41,176 bases of DNA, taken from the NCBI GenBank assembly GCA_019912885.1, contig JAIOHV010000102.1, positions 1-41,176 on the forward strand, given 5' to 3'. Under the pieces are notes generated by a model that saw only the letters and a list, made by a program, of their open reading frames with translations, did no database searches and was not told the origin of the DNA. This document shows, piece after piece, positions 23,423-29,960 of this stretch. Numbering within the stretch: the stretch's first letter is position 1; the number at the start of each line of letters is the position of its first letter. The translations under genes were made by a program, and so were the position numbers. The stretch is from a bacterium (lineage in GTDB: Bacteria > Lernaellota > Lernaellaia > JACKCT01).

Positions 23423-23640
23423 CGCGCCGCGACGCCGATACCGACCTGCGCTGCCGCGATTGCCACAAGCTCATTGCGCGCCTCGACGGCGACTGCGTCG
23501 TCGTCCGGTGCGCCCGGTGCAAGTCGGAAATCCGGCTCGCCATTACGACGGAATCAACGCGCGGAAAAAATCCGCGCTCTTCGGCCGTCCCGGGCGCGAG
23601 CGCGCGCGGGCGGAACACGGGCCAGGGGCCCTGGAGTTAA
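23419..23640 (+). CDS. Small Com-like zinc-ribbon protein between fur and feoA
   Basis: 73 residues from GTG 23419, overlapping the fur stop as GTGA. The N-terminal 40 residues form a zinc ribbon: L-R-C-R-D-C-H-K-L-I-A and V-V-R-C-A-R-C-K-S-E-I, two CxxC knuckles about 16 residues apart, close to the phage Mu Com family (R-C-x-x-C-x-K-L...I-K-C-P-R-C). The last ~30 residues are low-complexity and basic. Com proteins bind RNA and activate translation; in this position it could bind the feo transcript or sense metal. Position and coupling suggest it is real, but role is inference. Confidence 0.72.
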   Translation: MTRRDADTDLRCRDCHKLIARLDGDCVVVRCARCKSEIRLAITTESTRGKNPRSSAVPGASARGRNTGQGPWS

Positions 23641-23642
23641 CC

Positions 23643-23906
23643 ATGCAAGCTCTCATCACCGCCGCGACATCCACCTTGACCCTCCGCCAGTGCAAGCGCG
23701 GCGAGCGCGTGCGCATCGTCGGCCTGGCCGGCGCCGGCCCGATCCGCCGCCGCCTGATGGAGATGGGCTTCCTGCCCGGCGCCACCGTCGAGGTCCGCCG
23801 CTTCGCGCCGCTGGCCGATCCGATCGAGTTCGTCCTGCGCGCAAGCCACGTGTCGCTGCGCAAGGCCGAAGCCGAGATGATCACCGTGGAGCGGTTCGCC
23901 AACTAG
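23643..23906 (+). CDS. feoA: FeoA, SH3-like accessory protein of ferrous iron transport
   Basis: 87 residues, ATG 23643 with GGAG 6 nt upstream. FeoA/SH3-like signs: T-L-R-Q-C-K-R-G-E-R-V-R-I-V-G-L, R-R-R-L-M-E-M-G-F-L-P-G-A-T-V-E-V, D-P-I-E-F-V-L-R and L-R-K-A-E-A-E-M-I-T-V. Cytoplasmic partner of FeoB, thought to modulate its activity. It begins 2 nt after the zinc-ribbon stop and is followed by feoB 11 nt later. Confidence 0.95.
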   Translation: MQALITAATSTLTLRQCKRGERVRIVGLAGAGPIRRRLMEMGFLPGATVEVRRFAPLADPIEFVLRASHVSLRKAEAEMITVERFAN

Positions 23907-23917
23907 GCGCGCGCGCG

Positions 23918-26125
23918 ATGGCTTCTCCTCTCGTGACCCCCGCCCCCGCGAGCGCGGCCACCGCGGCCAAACCGCTGCGCATCGCCCTGTGCGGCAATCC
24001 GAACTCCGGCAAGACGACCGTCTTCAACGCGATGACGGGATCCTGGCAGAAGGTCGGGAACTGGCCGGGCGTCACCGTGGAGAAGAAGGAAGGCCGGTGC
24101 ACATTCGAAGGTCGAGCGATCCACGTGGTCGATCTGCCCGGCACGTACAGCCTGTCGCCGTACACGATCGAGGAGATCGTCGCGCGCAATCATTTGCTCG
24201 ACGACCGCCCGGACGTGATCGTGCAGGTCGTCGACTCCACGAACCTGGAGCGGAACCTCTACTACACGACGCAGCTTCTCGAACTCGGCATGCCGCTCGT
24301 CCTGGCGATGAACGTGTACGACGAGTTCGAAAAATCGGGCGCTCGGCTTGATCTTGCGCTCCTGGCCGCGCGGCTTTCGGTCCCGGTCGTCACGACGGTC
24401 GGCATCCGCGGCAAGGGGATCAAGGAATTGCTCGCGGCGTGCGTGAAACGGGCCGAGGCCAGGGACGCCCCCCGTCCCGCGTCGGTTGACTACGGCCTCG
24501 ACCTCGAGGTGCAGATCAAGAGCATCGAGGATTCCGCGAGTCTCGCGGGATTGCAGGAGAGCGGTTTCGATCGCCCCACGCGCTGGACGGCCGTGAAGCT
24601 GCTCGAAAACGACACCGATGTCGAAAATCGCCTTTCCACGACGGCCAACGGAGAGTGGAAGGACATCGCGGGCGCCGCCGAGGCCGCGCGCCGGTTTGTC
24701 GCCGACGAGTTCCAGGACGAGCCGCAGATGGTGCTTGCGCAACGGCGCTACGCGTTCATCGGCCGCGTGCTCGACGAGGTGTACGAGGCACCCGTCGATC
24801 AGCCCCGCCGCATCACCGACCGGATCGACGCCGTCCTGACGCACCGGCTGTTCGGCCTGCCGTTTTTCTTCTTCGTGATCTGGGCGATGTTCCAACTCAC
24901 CTTTACGGTCGGCTCGTATCCGCAGGACTGGATCGACGCGGGCGTCGCGTGGCTTGGCGAGGGCATCACGACAATCATGGGCGCGGGCTTCTATCGCGAT
25001 CTCATCGTGGAGGGCGCGCTGAACGGCGTCGGCTTCGTCATCGTGTTCCTGCCAAACATCCTCATCCTGTTTTTCTGCATCAGCCTGATCGAGGACACCG
25101 GCTACATGGCGCGCGCCGCGTTCCTGATGGACCGCGTGATGCGTTCGGTGGGTTTGCAGGGGAAATCGTTCATCCCGATGCTGATGGGATTCGGCTGCAA
25201 TGTTCCCGCGATCATGGGAACGCGCGTGCTGCCGACCGAGCGCGACCGCCTGCTCACCATGATGGTCAATCCGCTGATGTCCTGCTCCGCGCGCCTTCCC
25301 GTTTATATCCTGCTCGCGGGAACGTTCTTCGCCGCCGAATGGGCCGGCACCGTCATCTTCAGCATGTACGCGCTTGGCATCGGCTTGGCGATCTTCATCG
25401 CGCTGCTGTTTTCGCGCACGATCCTTCGCGGCGAGTCGTCGCCGTTCGTCATGGAGCTGCCCCCGTATCGCGTCCCCACGCTTCGCGGCTGCGCGATCCA
25501 GATGTGGGATCGCGGCAAGATCTTCCTCAAGAAGATGAGCACCGTCATCCTCATCGGATCGGTGACCGTCTGGACGCTCTCCTATTTCCCGCGCCACGCG
25601 GATGAAACGGCCGTCGCCGATGCCGGATTCGTCGCGGTCAACGCCGCCGCGGCGGTCGGCGAAACGGACGATCTCGCCGATGCCGGCGCCGCCGAACCGG
25701 TCGCCGAGACGGAGCGCGACATGGGAGAGAGCTATCTGGCGGGCATCGGCCGCGCGCTCGATCCGATCTTCGCGCCGCTCGGCTTCGACTGGCAGACGAA
25801 CGTCGCGATCCTGACCGGCTTTGTCGCGAAAGAGATCGTGGTGTCGACCTACGGCGTCATCTACCAGGTCGGCGACGAGGTGGACGAAACGAGCCAGGCG
25901 CTGCGCAACAAGCTGGCGTCATCGAGCGCGCTCACGCCGTTGACGGCGCTCGCGCTCATGGCGTTTGTCCTCATCTACACGCCGTGCCTGGGCACGATGG
26001 CGGCGATCCGCCGCGAAACGCAGTCCTGGAAATGGACGCTGTTTTCCATCGGCTATTCAATGCTGCTCGCGTATGCCGTCGCGTTCACGATCGTCCACGG
26101 CGGCCGGCTGCTGGGGTTTGCATGA
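23918..26125 (+). CDS. feoB: FeoB, ferrous iron transport GTPase/permease
   Basis: 735 residues from ATG 23918. N-terminal G domain: G1 GNPNSGKTT at 26-34, G3 D-L-P-G-T-Y-S-L-S-P-Y near 71-81, G4-like M-N-V-Y-D near 131-135. A helical GDI-like region follows, then the membrane part from about 305 with two Gate segments; G-F-G-C-N-V-P-A-I-M-G-T-R is present with its pore Cys. Between helices near residues 560-610 lies an acidic, Ala-rich loop (D-E-T-A-V-A-D-A-G to A-E-T-E-R-D) that is longer than usual. It imports Fe(II) across the inner membrane. It lacks its own clear ribosome site and is probably translationally coupled to feoA. Confidence 0.97.
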   Translation: MASPLVTPAPASAATAAKPLRIALCGNPNSGKTTVFNAMTGSWQKVGNWPGVTVEKKEGRCTFEGRAIHVVDLPGTYSLSPYTIEEIVARNHLLDDRPDVIVQVVDSTNLERNLYYTTQLLELGMPLVLAMNVYDEFEKSGARLDLALLAARLSVPVVTTVGIRGKGIKELLAACVKRAEARDAPRPASVDYGLDLEVQIKSIEDSASLAGLQESGFDRPTRWTAVKLLENDTDVENRLSTTANGEWKDIAGAAEAARRFVADEFQDEPQMVLAQRRYAFIGRVLDEVYEAPVDQPRRITDRIDAVLTHRLFGLPFFFFVIWAMFQLTFTVGSYPQDWIDAGVAWLGEGITTIMGAGFYRDLIVEGALNGVGFVIVFLPNILILFFCISLIEDTGYMARAAFLMDRVMRSVGLQGKSFIPMLMGFGCNVPAIMGTRVLPTERDRLLTMMVNPLMSCSARLPVYILLAGTFFAAEWAGTVIFSMYALGIGLAIFIALLFSRTILRGESSPFVMELPPYRVPTLRGCAIQMWDRGKIFLKKMSTVILIGSVTVWTLSYFPRHADETAVADAGFVAVNAAAAVGETDDLADAGAAEPVAETERDMGESYLAGIGRALDPIFAPLGFDWQTNVAILTGFVAKEIVVSTYGVIYQVGDEVDETSQALRNKLASSSALTPLTALALMAFVLIYTPCLGTMAAIRRETQSWKWTLFSIGYSMLLAYAVAFTIVHGGRLLGFA

Positions 26126-26137
26126 ACTTGATACGAA

Positions 26138-26289
26138 CCGCGACCGTCAGGGAGCGGGTTTCGCGCCTACGAACCGTACGCTTACGAACCGCGACCGTGA
26201 GGGAGCGGGTATGCCGAACTGGGGTTCGGCGTTCCCAGGCCGGAACCGCGAGAGCTTGTCCTGAGCGCGAGCGAAGGATCAGGGAGCGG
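26138..26289 (+). repeat. Cluster of GA hairpins with one CCTGGGA-family hairpin, after feoB
   Basis: GA hairpins at 26138-26157 (loop GTCA) and 26189-26208 (loop GTGA). A composite lies at 26246-26289: outer CCGC-GA...GA-GCGG enclosing inner TCCT-GA-GC-GCGA-GC-GA-AGGA. Between them 26213-26239 is GCCGAAC-TGGG-GTTCGGC followed by GTTCCCAGG, an inverted CCTGGGA-type element. The cluster separates feoB from its Cys-rich partner. Confidence 0.85.
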
Positions 26290-26297
26290 GTATTCGC

Positions 26298-26468
26298 ATG
26301 ATCGACCATGAAGTCCTGACCGGCATCGTCATCGTCGCGGGCGCGCTCTTGCTGGTCGTCCGCCAGGTGCGCCGCGAACTGACGGAAAAGCCGGAAAGCG
26401 CGTGCGGCTCCGGTTGCACGGGCTGCCCGGTGGCCGGGAAGGAGCCCGGAACAGAGCCGCGACCGTAA
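26298..26468 (+). CDS. FeoB-associated Cys-rich single-pass membrane protein
   Basis: 56 residues: ATG 26298 to TAA 26466-26468. One N-terminal helix (L-T-G-I-V-I-V-A-G-A-L-L-L-V-V) is followed by basic R-Q-V-R-R and then a Cys motif A-C-G-S-G-C-T-G-C-P. This is the standard layout of the small FeoB-associated Cys-rich proteins (PF12669 type) that sit beside feoB and may handle iron or redox at the membrane. GGGAG lies 10-14 nt upstream within the repeat. The final codons E-P-R-P and the stop come from a GA-hairpin repeat at 26457-26476. Confidence 0.85.
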   Translation: MIDHEVLTGIVIVAGALLLVVRQVRRELTEKPESACGSGCTGCPVAGKEPGTEPRP

Positions 26469-26566
26469 GGGAGCGGGCGGTTACGCGCTATCGATTCGCG
26501 TGTTCGCGCCGCATGAAACAGAGCCGCGAGAGCTTGTCCTGAGCGCAAGCGAAGGATCAGGGAGCG
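26457..26566 (+). repeat. Two GA hairpins after the Cys-rich gene
   Basis: 26457-26476 reads CCGC-GA-CC-GTAA-GG-GA-GCGG, a true GNRA loop, and contains the TAA stop of the small gene. A composite at 26523-26566 encloses TCCT-GA-GC-GCAA-GC-GA-AGGA. No gene in 26469-26664. Confidence 0.85.
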
Positions 26567-26664
26567 GGTGAGAACGAAAAGCAATCAACGAGGCCGGAGG
26601 TCTTGAACCCGGAGCCCGGACGCCGACACGCGGCATTCGGGCTTCCGCCATTTTGGAGTCGAAT

Positions 26665-27219
26665 TTGTCCGACCAGAAAAACACTCTGTACGACGCGCCG
26701 CTCGCGACGAAAATTGCGTGGACGTTTTTTCTCGTCTTCACGCTCGCCGCGCTCGCGTTTTCGGTCTGGCGCGTCACGGATGCCGGAACCGCGACCGCGC
26801 GCGGCATCGGCGCGACCTACGGCGCCGAGCCGATCGACCTGGAATCGAACGAGACGCCGGCCGCCGGTCCCACGCTGGACCTGCCCGACGATCCCGCGAT
26901 GATCGCCCGCCCCGCGCGCTCAAAGGGCGAGATGATCGTCGTCGCGCACGTGCACGCCTTCATGATCCCGGCCGTTCTGTATCTGGTCACCCTGATTTTT
27001 TTACGCGCGGGGCTCGCCTCGTCGCTGAACGTCATGACGATCGTCATCGCCAACCTCGCCGTGGCGATCGACCTGTCGTCGATCGGACTCGTGCGCTACG
27101 TCTCCACCGCGTTCGCGCCGCTGGTGATGGTGGGCGGCATCGCGATGACGGGATCGTTCCTGTTCATGATCGGCGCGGCGCTCATCGCCATCTGGCACGC
27201 GCCGGGGGAGGAATCATGA
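26665..27219 (+). CDS. Four-helix inner-membrane protein with HxH motif, in the feo operon
   Basis: 184 residues from TTG 26665, chosen because GGAG lies 6 nt upstream; a TTG at 26653 is the next option. Topology: helix 1 about residues 14-36 (I-A-W-T-F-F-L-V-F-T-L-A-A-L), a ~50-residue periplasmic loop rich in Pro and acidic residues, then three helices (about 92-115, 120-140, 147-175). The second helix begins V-A-H-V-H-A-F-M-I-P-A-V-L-Y-L; in-membrane His residues spaced like this could ligate heme or metal. No family is recognised with certainty. Its stop overlaps the FMN-binding gene start (ATGA), so the two products are probably partners, perhaps passing electrons to the flavin. Confidence 0.75.
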   Translation: MSDQKNTLYDAPLATKIAWTFFLVFTLAALAFSVWRVTDAGTATARGIGATYGAEPIDLESNETPAAGPTLDLPDDPAMIARPARSKGEMIVVAHVHAFMIPAVLYLVTLIFLRAGLASSLNVMTIVIANLAVAIDLSSIGLVRYVSTAFAPLVMVGGIAMTGSFLFMIGAALIAIWHAPGEES

Positions 27220-27806
27220 ACCGCCGCCTCGCCGCGTTTGTCCTGGCCCTGGCGCTTTTCGCGCCCGCCTCGGCGCGCGCGAAAGACGAGCCGGCCGACG
27301 AAAAGCGCCCGCCGGCCAGCGAACACGTTTACCTCACGCGCGAAAAGGCGCTCGCCGGGTTTTTTCCGGATGCCGAAAAAATCGGCTACGAGCGCAAGAC
27401 GCTCACCGGCGCGCAGGCTGCCCAATTCCGGAAGGATCTGGGCTACGCCCCGCCGCGCCTGGATTACGTCGTGTATATCGCGACCAAAAACGGCAAGCGC
27501 GCGGGATACGCGCTGATCGATAACGAGCTTGGCAAATACGAGATGATCACCTTTGCCGTCGCCGCCGGAACCGACGGGCGCGTCGCCGACAGCGCGGTGA
27601 TGGTGTATCGCGAGGAAATCGGCCACCAGGTGAAGGAGCCGATGTTCCTCGAACAGTTCAAGGGCAAGGGGACCGATGCGCCCCTTCGCCTCGGCCGCGA
27701 CGTGAACGGCATTTCCGGCGCGACCGTTTCCAGTCGATCCATCGCGCGCGGCATCCGACGCGCGTTGTGGCTCATCAACACGTTTTACCCAACCGAGGAG
27801 AGATAA
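27216..27806 (+). CDS. Exported FMN-binding domain protein (RnfG/NqrC-like)
   Basis: 196 residues, ATG 27216 overlapping the previous stop. Sec signal 1-22 (hydrophobic F-V-L-A-L-A-L-F, cleavage A-R-A). The domain fits PF04205: G-Y-A-L-I-D-N-E-L-G-K-Y-E-M-I-T-F and, at 162-174, D-V-N-G-I-S-G-A-T-V-S-S-R-S, where Thr170 of SGAT is the residue that ApbE-type transferases flavinylate in this family. No ApbE is in the window. Periplasmic covalent-flavin proteins carry electrons; next to FeoB and a 4-TM protein the simplest reading is reduction of Fe(III) to Fe(II) for uptake. No CxxCH heme motif is present. Function inferred from domain and neighbours. Confidence 0.85.
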   Translation: MNRRLAAFVLALALFAPASARAKDEPADEKRPPASEHVYLTREKALAGFFPDAEKIGYERKTLTGAQAAQFRKDLGYAPPRLDYVVYIATKNGKRAGYALIDNELGKYEMITFAVAAGTDGRVADSAVMVYREEIGHQVKEPMFLEQFKGKGTDAPLRLGRDVNGISGATVSSRSIARGIRRALWLINTFYPTEER

Positions 27807-27808
27807 AC

Positions 27809-29071
27809 ATGGGAGTGCTTGTGAGGAGTGCGGTCGCCCTGGCCGCGATACTGATTTTCGCGTCGGTGGCGGTCGCCCAGCCGACGATGGACCTGCCACC
27901 GGAGGAGGCGCCGCCCGAGGTGGGGCTGGACCTGTCGAAGGTGCGTATCGGCGGCTACGGCGAGTTGCACTACACGAACGCGGAGAAGGAAGTCGCGGAG
28001 CTCGACCTGCACCGCTTCGTGCTCTACTTCGGCTACCGCTACGACGACATCTGGACCTTCCACTCGGAGCTCGAGGTCGAACACGCCGTCACCGGCGGCG
28101 ACGAGCCGGGCGAGGTCGAGATGGAGCAGGCGTTCGTCGACGCGCGCTTTTTTCCGGAGCTTGGCCTGTCCGCGGGTGTCATGCTGATCCCGCTTGGCAT
28201 CATCAATCAGCGTCACGAGCCGCCGACGTTCAACGGCGTCGAGCGCCCGGAATACCACCGCGTCATCATCCCCACGACCTGGTGGGAGGGCGGCGGACGC
28301 CTGTACGGCGATGTCGGTCACTGGATGAGCTGGCAGGTGCTCGGCACATCGTCGTTTGACGCCATGGGCTTTTCGCCGGCTTCCGGCGTGCGCGGCGGGC
28401 GGCAGAAGGTCGCCGAGGCCAAGGCCGAGTCGATGGCCGTCACCGGCCGCGTCGATATCCATCCGTTCACCGACCTGAACCTGGGCCTCGCCGCGTTCCA
28501 CGGCGGCACCGATCAGATCGGCGGGTTCGGCTGGCCGGTTACGATCCTCGCCGGCGACCTGACCGCGAAGGCGCTCGGATTCGAATTGCGCGCCGAGGGC
28601 GCGCTCGTGCAGATTCCCGAGGCTGAGGAGATCAACGACGCGATCGCCGACGCCGCCGCCGCGGCAGCCGCGGCCGAAGCGGAAGGGAAGTCCGCCGCCT
28701 TCGCGGATCCCGACGCGCTTCCGTTCAAATTCGGCGAGGCGGCGGCCGCCGCCGCCGCGGGCGGAGCGCCGGGCGTGCCCGAGTCCTATTACGGCTTCCT
28801 GGCCGAACTCGGATTCGACACCCTGACGTTCTTCGACACGACGCACGTCCTCAACATCTTCGGCCGTTACGAGCGCATCGACCTGAACGCGAGCGTCCCG
28901 GACCCGTTCGAGGAATCCGACGCGCTGCGTTATTCGGTCGTCACCGCGGGACTGACGTACAAGCCGATCTCCAACATCGCCTTCAAGGTCGACCAGCAGT
29001 GGACCACCACCGACGAAAAAGACGCCGAAGCCCTCAAGGCGTTCCACGCGGGCGTCGGTTACATGTTCTGA
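27809..29071 (+). CDS. Outer-membrane beta-barrel porin
   Basis: 420 residues, ATG 27809 with GGAG 8 nt upstream, 2 nt after the FMN gene stop. Signal peptide ends A-V-A-Q. The barrel starts I-G-G-Y-G-E-L-H-Y and continues with D-L-H-R-F-V-L-Y-F-G-Y-R, E-L-E-V-E-H, E-V-E-M-E-Q-A-F-V-D, R-H-E-P-P-T-F-N-G-V-E-R-P and I-I-P-T-T-W-W-E-G-G; the chain ends G-V-G-Y-M-F with the terminal Phe used for BAM recognition. This is a phosphate-selective-porin-like/OprO-P-like family. An Ala-rich segment (about 287-330) is probably a periplasmic or surface loop. Placed last in the feo operon it may admit ferrous iron or small iron complexes across the outer membrane; substrate not shown. Confidence 0.85.
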   Translation: MGVLVRSAVALAAILIFASVAVAQPTMDLPPEEAPPEVGLDLSKVRIGGYGELHYTNAEKEVAELDLHRFVLYFGYRYDDIWTFHSELEVEHAVTGGDEPGEVEMEQAFVDARFFPELGLSAGVMLIPLGIINQRHEPPTFNGVERPEYHRVIIPTTWWEGGGRLYGDVGHWMSWQVLGTSSFDAMGFSPASGVRGGRQKVAEAKAESMAVTGRVDIHPFTDLNLGLAAFHGGTDQIGGFGWPVTILAGDLTAKALGFELRAEGALVQIPEAEEINDAIADAAAAAAAAEAEGKSAAFADPDALPFKFGEAAAAAAAGGAPGVPESYYGFLAELGFDTLTFFDTTHVLNIFGRYERIDLNASVPDPFEESDALRYSVVTAGLTYKPISNIAFKVDQQWTTTDEKDAEALKAFHAGVGYMF

Positions 29072-29148
29072 GCCTTCGTTCGGGGGCGCGCGAGCGATCG
29101 CGCCCCCCCCTGGGCATTCAAGACCAACAGCCCATCCGCACGTTGCGG

Positions 29149-29177
29149 AAACGCGTCCGAGAGGGCGCGTTTTTTTT
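29149..29177 (+). terminator. Rho-independent terminator of the iron operon
   Basis: AAACGCGTCC-GAGA-GGGCGCGTTT (one G.T pair) followed by a T-run to 29177; 78 nt after the porin stop. Confidence 0.9.
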
Positions 29178-29405
29178 GAAAGCATCACAACAAAAAGCCG
29201 TGGCGTCCCACGAATTTTCGGCGCGCGCATCTCGCATCCGGCGACGCGACGGCGACGGGCGCCCGGCCGGGTCCAGGGCGCAACGATCGATATTCGCTCG
29301 CGAATTCGCCGCGCTTGACATTCGCGGCACGCAAGTTGCTCATAGGGACCGGCAAGCGGCGGCCATGTGCGCCGCGATCGGGTTCACAACAAGGAGGCTT
29401 TGGCC
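29178..29405. other. Leader region of the small Cys-rich lipoprotein
   Basis: No gene. TTGACA at 29315-29320 is a perfect -35 hexamer, but no good -10 lies 16-18 bp downstream. GGAGG at 29391-29395 serves the next gene. Confidence 0.4.
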
Positions 29406-29798
29406 ATGAGGAATCCGAATTCATTCGTCTACGCCCTTTTTGCGTTTCTGTTTTTGATCGCGGCCGTCGGCCTTTCCGCCGCCTGCGGCGACGACGACGA
29501 TGACGATGACGATGACGACGACGACAATGACGACGACGCGGACGACGACGACGATGACGCGGACGATGACGACGATGACGACGAGTGCACCGCGGAAGAC
29601 GCTTGCGGCGAGCTGGTCGCTTGCGACGTTTACGACGACGTTCAGTTCTGCGCCCAGGCCATCGTTTCCGATTGCCTGGATACCGAAGGGAGTGAGCGGA
29701 TCGTCGATTGCATGTGCGAGTGCACCGCCAATGCGACAACCTGCGAAGAAACCGAGGCCTGCCTGGAACCGTGCGTCAGCGCCTGCTGGGAGGAATGA
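29406..29798 (+). CDS. Small lipoprotein: poly-Asp spacer plus 12-Cys domain
   Basis: 130 residues, ATG 29406 with AAGGAGG 8 nt upstream. Signal peptide with lipobox L-S-A-A-C, Cys27. Residues about 29-58 are almost all Asp. The remaining ~70 residues hold 12 Cys in an acidic context (E-C-T-A-E-D-A-C-G-E-L-V-A-C and M-C-E-C-T-A-N-A-T-T-C), enough for six disulfides. No known family recognised. The acidic spacer probably lifts the disulfide-rich domain off the membrane, and could itself bind Ca2+ or other cations. It is a single-gene unit: a terminator lies on each side, the second at 29862. Confidence 0.85.
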   Translation: MRNPNSFVYALFAFLFLIAAVGLSAACGDDDDDDDDDDDDNDDDADDDDDDADDDDDDDECTAEDACGELVACDVYDDVQFCAQAIVSDCLDTEGSERIVDCMCECTANATTCEETEACLEPCVSACWEE

Positions 29799-29861
29799 CG
29801 GCCCCAAACCGGCCTGCCCAGGCGAACCCATTCGAGGAAATCCGTAAAATCACCTGACAGG

Positions 29862-29892
29862 AAACGCGCCCTTGAAGGGGCGCGTTTTTTTT
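29862..29892 (+). terminator. Rho-independent terminator of the Cys-rich lipoprotein gene
   Basis: AAACGCGCCC-TTGAAG-GGGCGCGTTT perfect stem with a T-run to 29892. Almost the same stem as 29149-29177. Confidence 0.92.
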
Positions 29893-29960
29893 GGATGGTT
29901 TGAAAAAACCATGCACGACCGGTATTGTCATCGAGTTCACATCATCCATGGGAGCGCCGC

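Noticed and set aside
23903-25597. 564-codon minus-strand open frame opposite feoB
   Set aside because: Shadow of feoB.
27216-27806. Multiheme cytochrome conduit linked to the FMN protein and porin
   Set aside because: No CxxCH motif in the FMN-binding, 4-TM or porin products.
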